This document shows, piece by piece, positions 1 through 11,278 of a DNA stretch of 64,000 bases. Made by a program: the position numbers and the translations under genes. The notes under the pieces were generated by a model. That model saw nothing but the letters and a program-made list of their open reading frames with translations, was not told the DNA's origin and did no database searches. How positions within the stretch are numbered: position 1 is the first letter of the stretch; each line of letters begins with the position of its first letter. The stretch is from Fragilariopsis cylindrus CCMP1102 (Eukaryota > Bacillariophyta > Bacillariophyceae > Bacillariales > Bacillariaceae), in NCBI GenBank assembly GCA_900095095.1, contig FMBT01000300.1:186001-250000 (forward strand), given 5' to 3'.

Positions 1-1
1 T

Positions 2-364
2 TCATCGTTGGATACTACTTCGACCACACTCTTCTTGAACGATAGTTTTGATTATAATCTATCTCATTCAAATAATGGTTCTGCACTACTTACTATGGAT
101 AGAAGTAGTAGTAACATTAGTTCAGAAGTATTGTCACGACCGCATTATCACCCTTCTGATTCTCATCAATGTGCAAGTATTCCTCGACAAGCGACCGCAT
201 ATGAATATTATTATCATCATCAGTATTATTATAACTATCCTCACGACGTGACTGCTAGGATGGCAACATCAAACCAGGATAATAATGACGATAAGATTGT
301 CTTCAGAAGTTGGAATATGATGGTACCAACGCATCCATTCTTCAAGATGATGATGATGAGATGA
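2..364 (+). CDS. 3' end of an unknown low-complexity protein (partial)
   Basis: An open frame enters from the left edge and runs to a TGA at 362-364, giving about 121 residues rich in Ser, Asn, His and Tyr, with Tyr/His clusters encoded near 200-240. I recognise no domain. The same frame stays open after the TGA for 29 codons (365-451, acidic then basic, ending at TAA 452-454), so the true end may be 454 if the TGA comes from an error in the GAT/ATG repeat at 345-373. The composition resembles the disordered tail of a regulatory protein, but no function can be inferred. Confidence 0.4.
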   Translation, partial: SSLDTTSTTLFLNDSFDYNLSHSNNGSALLTMDRSSSNISSEVLSRPHYHPSDSHQCASIPRQATAYEYYYHHQYYYNYPHDVTARMATSNQDNNDDKIVFRSWNMMVPTHPFFKMMMMR

Positions 365-714
365 GATGATGATATTTTTGAATCGTCGACTTTAGAAGAG
401 ATTCCAACATCCATCCCAAAATTCATCATGTTCTACAAGAAGCACAACATGTAATGATCGTACGAAGAAAATGTCGGGAAGAGAACGAAAACGTCAATCA
501 AATTCAATAAGGTGAATATTATGATGTACTGTCTAGTTGAACCAGAAGCAGGAAAAAAACGGATAATGTCGTTGATACAAAAAAAATGGAAAAATTGATA
601 TTAAAATTATATAGATAAAATTACATTACATTACACGCATTGCATTGTATATATAACGAGTATGAATGGATCACATTATATAGTAAAGAAGTATAACTAT
701 AGTGATGAGTCTTG
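365..714. other. AT-rich 3' flank between two gene ends
   Basis: This is the shared 3' flank of the left-edge gene and of the apyrase gene, which converge here. It is AT-rich, with A runs and TATA-like stretches near 595-660. I see no further gene. Confidence 0.5.
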
Positions 715-2727
715 TTAGCAGCAATGCGTAGGAGGTAGAGTTACTCCGAACATTTGTGATAGCATTGAACCCCCTTGAGGATGGAATTGATCTTCAGTTT
801 CATCTTCAATTGTGTTGTTCATTATTTCATTAGGATTATTGCTGTCATCACCCCTTTGCTCTTCTTCTTCGTGTTTATAAAAATTACTGTTAATATTTGT
901 ACTACCCCTTTCATCAGCATTCATAGCTAATGCCATACCAAGTGTCCATTCAACCTCGTCCCCATCGACTAGGAATGTGAATGTGATATCTCTTGATGAA
1001 GGATGGAATCCAAATCCATCCTTTAACAATGTTACCATATAAACAGTTTCAAGGCATCGATGTGGTAACACTTCCGCACGAGTGAATGCATGGACACCTT
1101 CTTGAAGCGCCATATCACCATGCCAATCTCTTGAACATAAACCGTCCAATGCCTTGTATAGTTCATCGATACTAGGATTCGGCCATGATTGGTTTAATGC
1201 AACATGCGCCTCCTCATCTGGTTGAGAAAAAACTCGAAGACTGTCAAGAGAAAAGAAGTAAAGAGACATTGCTAAGAACTTTCCCCGAATTTTTGGATGT
1301 TCTATCCCTCCTACGACCCATTCAGTATCATCATCATCACCATCATCGTCATACGGGATTTCAGGGTGTGGGATAAGTCGTTTTGTTTGACGTATACATT
1401 CTTTGGTGTTCCCTGTCCCCAATAGAGTGTAACCATTATATTCTACCTCAAACCCCTTATTTGCGCATGGGTTTGCTATAACTTTAGCATCACAGGTATC
1501 ATCATCATCATCATCATCATTATCATTGTTGGGATTGTTGTTGTTGCGTTTTTCTCCTACTGAAAGTATATATTCTTCCACAAGTGTTCCCCACAGTCTT
1601 TCCCTAAATTGATCAACTCCATAGGATAAATAAGACGTAGAAAAGAAATGCTCATCACTTAATTGACATGTATTCTCTATAACACCATCGTTGAATTCAT
1701 TTTGTTGTGGTTGTGACGATGATGGTTGCTGTTGAGGTGGTGGTGGTGTAATTGGACATATAGTAGGAGAATCTGTTGTTGCTATGTCTATCTTATCCTT
1801 ATTGTTAGCAGCTATATAGACAATTTGCGTCGAACTTCCTCCCATATCCAATGCACCAACTGTTTGATGGTGTTGTTGGTTTTCTTCGCCTTCTTCGTTA
1901 GGAGGAAGTACTCGTAACTCTGTATCAATGAGACCTAGAATATAGTTTGCTGATAATGCACCATAATATGCTTCCATTTCTCCACTTAATGTTGATATAT
2001 CCTTTCGTTGCATACCACGAAAGACGAATGATTGATCGTCAATCAGTCCCTGATATAGGGCATCATATACAGCATCCTGTTCCGATTCTTCTAATAATCT
2101 CATCCCAGCAGTTGCTTGGTAGTACACACCTGTCGATTCGTAGTACTGCGATGGAATGATATTAGCTGCAAATTCAAATAAGGGAAGTAAATGTGCAGCA
2201 ACTTCGGTAGGATTGAGTGGTACTGGTGTATTATTATTATCATTATTATCGCTGTTTATTAGTTCTGAAGGTAATCGTCCAAAAGCAGAAAGTGGAATAT
2301 CAGCCCGAGATGATCCTCGACGAACACATTTTATCGTTTTCTTTTTCTTCTCAGGTTTATTACTATCATAATTATTATCAATGTTGAAATTTATATCGGA
2401 AGTAGTAGAATAGCTCATCATAATATTATCGATATCACTGCTACTGCTACTCCTACTTGTACTTTCTTGATCATTCTCATCATTCTCATCGTCATCATCA
2501 TCTATTACTTCTACAAACTCAAATATATGTAGACGTGATCCCGTACTACCTCCGTCAAAAATTATTTTGTACGGGGAATTATTATTATCATTTACGCCAT
2601 TGCCATTAGTTGTTGTTGTAGCCGAAGCTGACTCTGCAGCGAGGAATGAAATACATGACCATGGTGACAGAAGGACTATAAGATTTAATAAAAAGCAATT
2701 TGTTGTCATGGATATTATAGGAATCAT
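715..2727 (-). CDS. GDA1/CD39-family apyrase (nucleoside di/triphosphatase)
   Basis: A 670-residue intronless protein that should hydrolyse nucleoside tri- and/or diphosphates in the secretory lumen or outside the cell. Its apyrase conserved regions appear in the right order: FDGGSTGSRLHIFEF (ACR1), YYQATAGMRLL (ACR2), LSGEMEAYYGALSANY (ACR3) and GALDMGGSSTQIVY (ACR4). An N-terminal hydrophobic stretch ending near SFLAAES looks like a signal peptide. No C-terminal membrane segment is visible, so a soluble lumenal or secreted enzyme is more likely than a CD39-type ectoenzyme. Poly-Asn, poly-Asp and Gln/Pro inserts lengthen it beyond the usual 450-550 residues. In Golgi such enzymes convert GDP or UDP to the monophosphate that nucleotide-sugar antiporters export. 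The family call is firm; the preferred nucleotide is not readable. Confidence 0.9.
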   Translation of the reverse strand: MIPIISMTTNCFLLNLIVLLSPWSCISFLAAESASATTTTNGNGVNDNNNSPYKIIFDGGSTGSRLHIFEFVEVIDDDDDENDENDQESTSRSSSSSDIDNIMMSYSTTSDINFNIDNNYDSNKPEKKKKTIKCVRRGSSRADIPLSAFGRLPSELINSDNNDNNNTPVPLNPTEVAAHLLPLFEFAANIIPSQYYESTGVYYQATAGMRLLEESEQDAVYDALYQGLIDDQSFVFRGMQRKDISTLSGEMEAYYGALSANYILGLIDTELRVLPPNEEGEENQQHHQTVGALDMGGSSTQIVYIAANNKDKIDIATTDSPTICPITPPPPQQQPSSSQPQQNEFNDGVIENTCQLSDEHFFSTSYLSYGVDQFRERLWGTLVEEYILSVGEKRNNNNPNNDNDDDDDDDTCDAKVIANPCANKGFEVEYNGYTLLGTGNTKECIRQTKRLIPHPEIPYDDDGDDDDTEWVVGGIEHPKIRGKFLAMSLYFFSLDSLRVFSQPDEEAHVALNQSWPNPSIDELYKALDGLCSRDWHGDMALQEGVHAFTRAEVLPHRCLETVYMVTLLKDGFGFHPSSRDITFTFLVDGDEVEWTLGMALAMNADERGSTNINSNFYKHEEEEQRGDDSNNPNEIMNNTIEDETEDQFHPQGGSMLSQMFGVTLPPTHCC

Positions 2728-3414
2728 TTCGTTTTTGTTTTGTTTCGTTCGGGAAGAGATTGTTGTTTATTGTAAAACTGTAACAACGCTACCGTAATAA
2801 GGAAAGCGCGGATGAATGGATGAATCTAGAATCGAATCTCAAAAATTTCAATCGCAGACAGAAAGGATGTGACGTATTACTAAGAAGGAACGTGAATTTG
2901 TGTGTATCGTAAACCAGTTGTTGGTGTGGTAAGTAGGATTCGCTTCACGATCAATAAAACTTTTGATTTCCTTCCTTCCATCCACTTTGCTGAAGTTTAG
3001 GTTTCCGATTAGAATGCGGTGTTTTGATGTGCTTTTTTTTGTCTTCGCTGAATTCACTCTTTCGTGCTCTTTTCTTTACACGAATGGCTGCTAGCAAGTG
3101 AAAAGCGAATTCTAGAATTTTGAAAAAAGCGGCAATAAATAAATGAAGAATATTTTTTTTCTTCTTTTTTAACAACAACGTGGCAGCGATTTTTGATTAT
3201 GATAAAATTGAAATACTACTAGTCGTATGAGTCGAATATATATTGAGTCATGAATAAAGCGTGACTTGTCTTGAAAACCATTTACCGCTTACTTCACAAA
3301 ATATGCGTGTAATGAGAAAACAACCGATTGCTACTAAAATAAGCTCTAATTTACAACCACCCTAACAACAATAACATCAATATTAGAAATAAATTATACA
3401 TACACTAATATACA
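2728..3414. other. Divergent intergenic region, apyrase and P2 promoters
   Basis: Gene-free space between the divergent apyrase (-) and P2 (+) starts. The only open frames are short and basic and overlap T/A runs, so I do not call them. The 100 bases before the P2 start are AT-rich and free of ATG codons. Confidence 0.5.
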
Positions 3415-4015
3415 ATGATTGAAATTGCTGCACTACTACTATGCAAAATCGGCGGAAAGGCTGGTTCTGCTGATGAAATCAAAGCTGTCATTGAAGCTGC
3501 AGGAGCTGAAGTTGATGAAGAAAAAGTCACAGCCCTAACGGGAGACATGGAGGGAAAGGATATTAATGAAGTATTCGCAGCTGGATATGAAAAAGTGAAG
3601 GATGTACCTATGGGTGGTGGCGGCGGAGGTGGCGGGTAAGTTCTATGCTGTATTCTACCATTTACGTTTATCTATCATGTTTTGGAATAGTTCGAATCGA
3701 ATCGAGTCGAGTCGACCATTTTATATTTTGGAGGGAGGTTGGATTTTTCAAAATTAGTTTATTAAGTCGAACGACGACGACGAAAGGAAACGACCACCGG
3801 CTTCATTTTCCCCGAAAAAATAATGGTAATTCTCACACAAACTTTCCTTTTTACACCTCTCGTCTCAATTTTTTTTTAAATTATCCAGCGGCGGAGCCGG
3901 TGCTGCTGCTGTTGAAGAAGAAGTTGTCGAAGAAGAACCAGAAGAAGAAGCCGAAGCACCTTCGGGTGGAGGTGGTCTTTTCGGTGGTGATGATGATGCT
4001 GGTGGTGATTATTAA
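3415..4015 (+). CDS. RPLP2: 60S acidic ribosomal protein P2 (ribosomal stalk)
   Basis: Exons 3415-3635 and 3889-4015; the intron starts GTAAGT and ends TCCAG, and the join restores a 115-residue protein of normal P2 size. The N-terminal domain lines up with P2 (IAALLLCKIGGKA, then MEGKDINEVFAAGYEK) and is followed by a Gly/Ala hinge and an acidic Glu-rich stretch. P2 pairs with P1 on P0 to form the stalk that recruits translation GTPases. The tail is odd: the protein ends GGLFGGDDDAGGDY rather than the usual eukaryotic DDDMGFGLFD-type ending. The exon structure is clear and the frame ends at a proper stop, so the tail is probably genuine rather than a misread exon. Confidence 0.92.
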
Positions 4016-5272
4016 ACAATAAATCTGAAGATAATAACTAAAACGAATACATCATAAAAAAGAGGGGATAAAAAAGTAGGTTCAATTATTTTAGCTATAT
4101 ACAATGTACTTGTAAACCGAGAAAAAGTCTGACGATGTTACACGGTTTGCATCACTCTCGCACCATTCATACACACACACACACACATCAAATCATACAA
4201 TTAACAAGCTCTACATACTAGAATTATCAATACACCAATTAATAAATCTGATGTAAATTTATTTTTTACTACAAAATGATCATCATTTTTAACACACATC
4301 ACTATACTGCCCATAAGTTGTACCTCCAGAAAACATCGTCATGTTTGATTTAGCATTATATTTTTAATTGAATGAATAATAACTAGTGCTAGGCAGCTGT
4401 ATATAAGCACTTGCTCAACCACTCCAATTGTACCTACTGTAGCTATTACAAATCAATTAAACACCACACCACAATAATAATGTTTATGTTTTGAATGGGT
4501 AAGAACAATTATTAAATGTGCTAGGTTAGTAAGCATCAATCTGGGATGAGTACAATGTTTTCAATCTTTTCATGAAGTTCCTTTAATAACATTGTCATAG
4601 CCGAGCACCAACTGGGCTGTTTGTTGATGATTGATATAATAATAAGTGCTTTGGATAGCATATTCAAATATGCCAACTCTATCATGAATTAACAGAAATT
4701 GTGATGGTGATTATCTTGTTGTTATCCATCATGTCTCTACAATACATGCTAGCTGTACAGCTTGAACAAAAATATAACATTCTTCTCCAATAATGCACTT
4801 GTGCTTTGTGTTCTCAAACTGTCAATATTTGGCAAGAACAAGTCATGGTTAACAGCTTCCAGCTACTTGTACTGCAGCTAGATAGATGCCTTCGAGCGGC
4901 CCCACTTTCGGGGTGTATTTTAAAGGGCATATCTCCCTCAAATAGCAGCCTAGGAGCCCCTCTTGATGCAACACGCGTTGTACGCGTGATTCATTACAGA
5001 ATAAATAATATCCGTTTATATTTTTATGCATTCACACATCATCATACCTTATCATTCCTCATCGCCGAAATACTGCGATTCGATTTTTCAATACTTTTTT
5101 GCAGGCGAATATTTGCAATACAAAATGAGATGTACTAGGCAGTTAAGTTTGATTTCATTCGAAACAAAATCTTCGCTTTTCCACATCAACACTGCTTCTA
5201 CGGTATCAACTAACGATTGTGAAAACACATCCTATAATCTTTCTTTCTTTCGTTCTGTAGCGTAGCATCATC
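4016..5272. other. Gene-free stretch before the first ankyrin gene
   Basis: About 1.25 kb with no convincing coding frame. It holds a short AC repeat at about 4169-4186. Just before the ankyrin start, 5241-5260 is pyrimidine-rich and ends CTGTAG, which looks like a 3' splice site and suggests that the ankyrin gene has an intron in its 5' UTR. Confidence 0.45.
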
Positions 5273-6543
5273 ATGAGTAATTATTCTCAGATCAATCATA
5301 CACCATCGATGGAGGTTGACTATGACGAAAATATCACAGACCTGTACAAAGCTATCACCGAATCAAATTGGGACAGAGCTATTCAAGCGGTAAAAAAGAG
5401 ACCTGATGAAGCCAGAACCTGGGTTGTACGCAAATATGAGGATAATCCAGCGAAAATTATGTGGCGTTTTCTTCCAATCCACAGCGCTTGCGCCCGTCAG
5501 CCTCCTCCGAATTTGATTTCTGCTTTATTGAATGCCTATCCCGAAGGTGCTAGATCTGTCGACGATCAAGGGATGCATGCTCTACATTACGCAACCGGAA
5601 ATCAAGCTACCCGAGAGGTTATCCGTTTGCTTCTCATGACATATCCCGATGCTGCCAAAATGAAAGACCCTCGTGGTATGCTACCGATCCACTACATAGC
5701 ATGCTGGGGACCTAGTTCGATAAGCGTAGTTGACATGATATTGGTCGCAAATAGATACGTTGGAGAATCTAAAGACGAAGATGGTAATACCCCACTGGAC
5801 TTAGCAAAAGATGGCGACTACCCGGAGAGAAACGCTGTTGTTGCTGCCCTCAATCGATGGATGGAAAATAGTGGAAGCCAACAATCGACAACATCTCAGA
5901 CTAGTATAGTACCAATCCTTCGTATCAGGTTATTGGTAACAGATTACATTCGCTTTCTATCGTCGATGAAAAGAAGGTGGATGATCATGATGTCATCTCC
6001 TGTATCAGTCCTACAACTGCAGGTAAAACTGCAAGTAAAACTGCAAGTAAAATGCGTGAAATGGACGATAGTATTAGTGTGATGGAAATCGAATCTAAAG
6101 AGGATAAGTTAGAAATTTCGATGCTTCAATATGAATTGAAACAGCGTAACGAAAAGATTGAAATGATGCAGGAAGACTTTACTACGACATGCAGCGAACG
6201 TGACGGACTTCGTCAGACTCTGTCTGATTTAACCGAACAGCATGCGTCATACAAGAAAAAATCAGAGATGTTGAGTGGCCGACTTAAATCTATGAATGCC
6301 AGTCTACTTTCTATGATGCAACAACAAGAGATCGTCTTAAACGCTACAAAGGCACGAGAAGAGCAATGGGAAAATCTTTCCAAGCTTCGAAGAGAGAAAT
6401 TGAAGTCACTTGTTTACTTGGAAGAACAGGATGCATCTGAAGAAGTTGAATTGAGAAATTGTCTTGTGAAGCAGACCCAGGAAATGGCAGCTATCAAAGC
6501 AACCATTGCAACAGCTCAACAGGAAGATACTGGCGGCATGTAA
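5273..6543 (+). CDS. Ankyrin-repeat / coiled-coil protein, one frame break
   Basis: About 420 residues. The N-terminal module (TDLYKAITESNWDRAIQAV, then LPIHSACA) leads into about four ankyrin-type repeats (for example GMLPIHYIAC and DGNTPLDLAK). The second half is a long charged coiled coil (about residues 240-415) ending at TAA 6541-6543. The start lies in frame at ATCATCATG. The frame changes once near 5900, where one base seems missing: the ankyrin half is read in one frame and the coil in another, whose open stretch starts at 5905. A 20-base GT-AG interval at 5909-5928 would also restore the frame but is too short for a normal intron. Paralogues lie at 43116 and 45232. It probably acts as a protein-binding scaffold; the partner is unknown. 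Confidence 0.72.
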
Positions 6544-7127
6544 GAATAAATCAATCCGCTTCGTAAAGAACAGAATAATCCTTCCACAGAACGTAACTAT
6601 GACACAATATCACAGTGATGGTTCTGTTCCTTTTTTTGTAGAGTTTTGGATCCATAAATTTGTAATACCTAGAAATTTGTTAAAATAATTAAAATGTTAA
6701 TTTAGGAAAGACAATATGCCCTTGACTATCTTAGATACCTTACTTTTAAGAAAGAAGGCAATATCTTTTCTGGTCTGAATCAACTTTGCTGTTGTCTTGC
6801 CGGCGATATTTGGATACGGCAAAAGCGCTGACCTTTTCACACGGGATCAACAATTAATTTTGTGGTGTTCCGAAAAATAATCACGTGATTCGATTTATTT
6901 TCCCGCGGCGCCTCATTTTATCGATTCGATTGATTCATCGACCAAGAAAGATCTTCCGATCAAAATCATAAGTTACACAGTACTTTCAAACAACTTGTAA
7001 TTGCCGAGCGGAATCATAATACAAGCCATTGCACATGCCATAACTTACTCTGTTGAATGTAACTGCATTACTTTTCTGTGTGGTCCAGTTTTGTTGTACA
7101 GTATCTTGATTTCAGGATCAGGATAAG
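6544..7127. other. Intergenic region and FKP promoter
   Basis: No gene seen. The region holds the 12-bp palindrome AATCACGTGATT at 6879-6890, a GC-rich patch CCCGCGGCGCC at about 6902, and ATCGATTCGATTGATTC-type repeats at about 6918. Confidence 0.5.
6879..6890. promoter_or_regulatory. CACGTG E-box/G-box palindrome upstream of FKP
   Basis: AATCACGTGATT is a perfect 12-bp palindrome with a CACGTG core, about 240 bases before the FKP start. Such cores bind bHLH or bZIP dimers. A longer version lies before the CDPK-like gene at 17095. The regulatory role is inferred. Confidence 0.4.
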
Positions 7128-10100
7128 ATGACAACAACCAATAATAAGAAAAATAAACGATGTTTTCCATTTACTCATATCATTGTTACCAATCCCGATG
7201 AGAGATCTGCTATATCAGCACAGGGACTGCTGAATAATACCTTGAAGCGCTATATTGAAAAAAATTACGATATGAAGAAAGAAATCCAAATTATTTCTAC
7301 ATATGATCCATTTGGCGCACGATGCGGAAGTTTCGGTGGAACATTAGCTGCCCTGGAACTAATCGAAACGACGAAAAACAATAATGCAGATTCCAAAGAT
7401 ACATGTACGACGACGAAGACGACGATGTGCGACGACGATGCCACTGTCCTTTGCTTACACGCAGGTGGCGATTCTTCGAGATGTCCATTGTCTATGATTC
7501 TTGGTAAAGCTTGGATTAATTTACCGTCAGACAAATATCCAAATCCAACTGCGTGGTTAATCAATCAACTGGAAGATCTATATTATCGAGCTCGAATCCC
7601 AAAAGGGAGCCTATTGGTGACAGCTACAGATTGTTTGATTTCATTAGAACAGCAGAACGATGTTTTGGATAGAGAATTCAGCAAAGAATGTACTAGCGAG
7701 ACCAAAGAAACTATTGACCCTTTTGCAGTTTTAGGTGTATGCGTTCCTGCACCTTTAAATACAGCTAAAAATCACGGAGTTTATGTCATGCCAGAACAAT
7801 GTGATGACGAGGAAAACATAACTTATCCTTACGAATCGAAACCCCCGTAGGTGTGTTGCAAAAACCAAGCGTAGATCGTCTTTTGGCAAATGATACAACA
7901 GAAGCGAGTTTCAACATACTTAATAGATCCGGGAAGCAAGCCTGGATCGATGTCGGATCGTTATATTCTATCCAAAAGCATTTCAAACGATAAGGAAATT
8001 GTCCGAGGGTTTACTGCATTATGCACCCGCAAAGGACTGGAAGCGGCATATCATACTAGTAAATCATCGATATCGATTGAAACATTCGCTAAAAAGAATG
8101 CTCTTAAGATTGATTTATACACCGATATATTGCACAACTTGCCTTTCGCGAAAAAGGAAAAAGTGTCTAAAGGCAACACCGAAGAGAACGATGATACCAG
8201 CAATAGAATAATTGGGATGCTGAACCAGGACGATAGGAACGCTGTCCTTAAGCGGGCCTTGTCTACGATGTCACTGCGAGTGCTTGTGGTTCGTGTGGTA
8301 GTTTCTTACATCTGGGGACAACCCAAGAGTTGGTGGAATTCATAACAACTACTTGTAGTAATGATGATAATATGCTATCGACCACTACCGACCAAAGAGA
8401 CAACTGCAATTGATACAATCATGGACGAGTATGTGACGCAAAGTTTATCGACAGCGTTAAAACTGGATCCTCGTTTCAAAACATTTCAGGCTCCCTTATT
8501 AGAAGATACTACTACCGGTATGTCAACCTGTCGAAACGTGACACTTTGCTCTACGTTTCCCGCCGATACGAAGTAAAGCAATTGGGATCGTCAACCTTCG
8601 TAGAATATTCGGACTTAGAAAGTTACGAATCCATTGTTATAGGGAACCATTGCATGCTAAGTGGGTGGAGAAATTCAATAAGGGGTGAACATTTACATAT
8701 TCCTAGTGTCCTGAGCGTACAGCTCTTACCTTTGGTATCAGAGACGAAGAAGGATGGAATGAATAGTTCCGAGGAGCAATATGTCATGATGGTTCTAGGG
8801 ACTACCGATTCTATCAAGACTTCTATCCAAAACTCAAAAATCTACGGTGTATCTTTTCTTGATTTTATCAATCTCACGGGCGTATCTTTTAAAGATCTTG
8901 GATTTCAAGATATTTTGGACGAAGAAGATTCCATTTGGACCGCCAAAATCCATCCCGTTGTGCGCTCTAGTGACGATGAATGTCCTGTATCCTTTTCACT
9001 ATCATTCGGGTGGATTGAGAAGTTGAGAGCAGGCGATTCAAACATTAGAACCGACGATAGCCTAGCCAACTGGATTTCTGCTGATAGAGTTTCGCTGAAA
9101 GATATTCATGGAATTTCCGACGCAGCAAAGGAACGGGTGTTTCGAATTCAATTAGAAGCCAAGATTAGGAGGCTCAAATGCGAAATATATCAATGATGTG
9201 ATTACTCTGTTGAAGGAACGTTGTCAAAATATACCCTGTAATGTCCGATGGCTGTTGGAGATAGAAAACCACGAAGAATCCTTTGCTGCGTTGTGTGTCC
9301 TGGTAGATACATTAGAAGACTTAGCAATGGAAGAAATAGTGCATGGTAATTACGATATCAGTGGAAGAGCGTTGATGCTTGCAAGCGCTTCTATAGCTGA
9401 TTTTTCTGATGCAGTCGTAGTAGACATCCAATGTGGTATTAATTCAACTGAAAAAGCATCAAATCCTTGTATGGAGTTGATTGGCAAATTGAAACGTTCA
9501 TTTTCTCAATTACTGACGATTGAAGAAAACTGTTAGTCATGAAAGAGATTTTTGAGCTACGGAGATCTCAGATGTCAGATACTACACGGGACGTTATGTC
9601 TTGTTCGAGAATTTTGGAGCTTCTTGCACTACAATGCATCGAGTATGTAGTTACAGCTGGTTTTCGTAAACATCTTGATCCTATCGACCCGACAAAAATT
9701 ATCATCAAACGGAAAAGTACGACAATACGTGATAAACTTGTTCTGTCAATCGCACCGGTTAGGGTCGATCTGGCTGGCGGATGGAGTGACACTCCACCGA
9801 TTTGCTATGAATATGGCGGATCCGTAAGTGGGATGGCTGTTCTTCTTGACGACTACTTTCCACTTTCTTGTCGATGTCGTATCATCTCAGGTGGGAACGG
9901 GATTCTTCTTAGGAGTGAAATCAGGGATCTCTCTACTGGATCGCTTCTGTCGTACACGCAAGAAGAAGTTTCCAACATTGTTCAACTGAAAACATTTCGA
10001 GATCCTTCAGCAAATTGCTCTCTGCTAAAAGCTTCCTTAGTTTGCATGGGAATGATTTCAGAGGAGCAAATAATGCTTTCTACCGACATACAAATGCTGA

Positions 10101-10975
10101 TCAATCAATTTTGCTCAAGTATTGACAATGTACGAATGGAGATTGTTACGACTTCACTTCTCGGAATGGGCACCGGCATGGGAACAAGTTCGATTCTTGG
10201 AGCTTGTATTTTCCAAACTATCGCAGTGTCTGTTGGTATAGGGAAAATGGACGATGAGTTCTTACTACACGCCGTTCTGATGCTTGAACAGCTATTATCG
10301 TCAGGTGGTGGTTGGCAGGACCAAGCTTTAGGTATTCTTCCAGGAGTGAAAACTATCCGCAGCACCCCGAGGATACCGTTAGAGATCCAGATTGAACCAA
10401 TAGAGGTATCAAATTCGAATGTATCAGCATTTGAAGATAGACTTTTGTTTGCATATACTGGAAAGACACGACTAGCCAAAAATATTCTTCAGCAGGTGCT
10501 CCGCCGCTGGTCTAGAAGAACTAGAGAGATTGTTGAAACAGTTGAAAAGCTCGTGAATCGTTCTTCAGCTGTTCGGGATGCATTTCGGAACGAATCCTGG
10601 GACAAAGTAGGCGAGCACATGTATGAGTCATATAAATTGAAATGTGTGATGGCTGGTGAACACTCTGGTGCTGAACCGGAACCTGTCAATCTATTTATAT
10701 CTGAGCTGATGATTCGAGATCGAATAAAAGGAGCAATGCTTTGCGGAGCGGGAGGTGGCGGCTTCCTTTTATTACTACTATCCGAAGGAGTCAGGAGAGA
10801 TAATATCAAGAGCACTTTTGAGGAATGCATTCGTCCTTTGAGTAAAGACTTCGAAAATTTCAGCTTCCATAACTGTCGAATTGCACAAACAGGATTAACC
10901 ACTTCTATTATGAAAGACAATGCAATTGATTATAAACTGTCCTGGCAGTATTCCAAGCGAACTGAACAAGATTGA
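7128..10975 (+). CDS. FKP: Bifunctional fucokinase / GDP-L-fucose pyrophosphorylase, frame broken
   Basis: The full FKP layout is visible. An N-terminal nucleotidyltransferase half has ARCGSFGGTLAALELI, VLCLHAGGDSSR and VGVLQKPSVDRLL; a central beta-helix-like part follows (CRNVTLCSTFPADTK, then IVIGNHCMLSGWRN); the C-terminal GHMP fucokinase has VRVDLAGGWSDTPP, LGMGTGMGTSSILGA and CGAGGGGFLLLL. The enzyme salvages L-fucose to GDP-L-fucose for glycosylation. The coding sequence alternates between two frames, with shifts near 7846, 7987, 8263, 8397, 8571, 9185 and 9536; each is explained by one missing or one extra base (a C5 run at 7842-7846, and AAA runs at three sites). Apart from the stops that directly follow shifts, I see no premature stop, and the motifs are well kept. 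The gene is therefore either very recently broken or damaged by consensus errors. I cannot tell whether a working protein is made. Confidence 0.85.
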
Positions 10976-11278
10976 CGTTCCAAATCCTATTTAATATATG
11001 AAAAAAACGTAACAATATAAGATAATATAATAGCTTATGATCAATTAGCTCTATGGTTACATATGTGACGGGAGATACATCTCTAAGAGAAACCACTCAA
11101 GTTTTAATGATTAATAGACGTATTTTCAAAACCTTTAATATACAATTATCGTTTTGTAACTTCAGTAATAATTAGGAGACACGGAGAAATGGACCGTTGA
11201 ATCAAACTCTTTATAAATAGAAGCTATTCAATATTGAATATGAATAATTGTTTTTCAACAACGTTCATCAAAAATTTC
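10976..11278. other. Short convergent 3' flank
   Basis: AT-rich spacer between the ends of FKP (+) and the arsenite methyltransferase (-). No gene seen. Confidence 0.5.

Noticed and set aside
362-364. TGA as a selenocysteine codon
   Set aside because: No selenoprotein context, no recognisable SECIS-like structure downstream, and the site lies in a simple repeat.
4806-5138. A 110-residue plus-strand frame before the first ankyrin gene
   Set aside because: No recognisable domain; overlaps competing frames on both strands.
5909-5928. A 20-base GT-AG interval as a mini-intron in the first ankyrin gene
   Set aside because: It restores the frame but is far shorter than any other intron in the window (89 bases or more); a single-base error is simpler.
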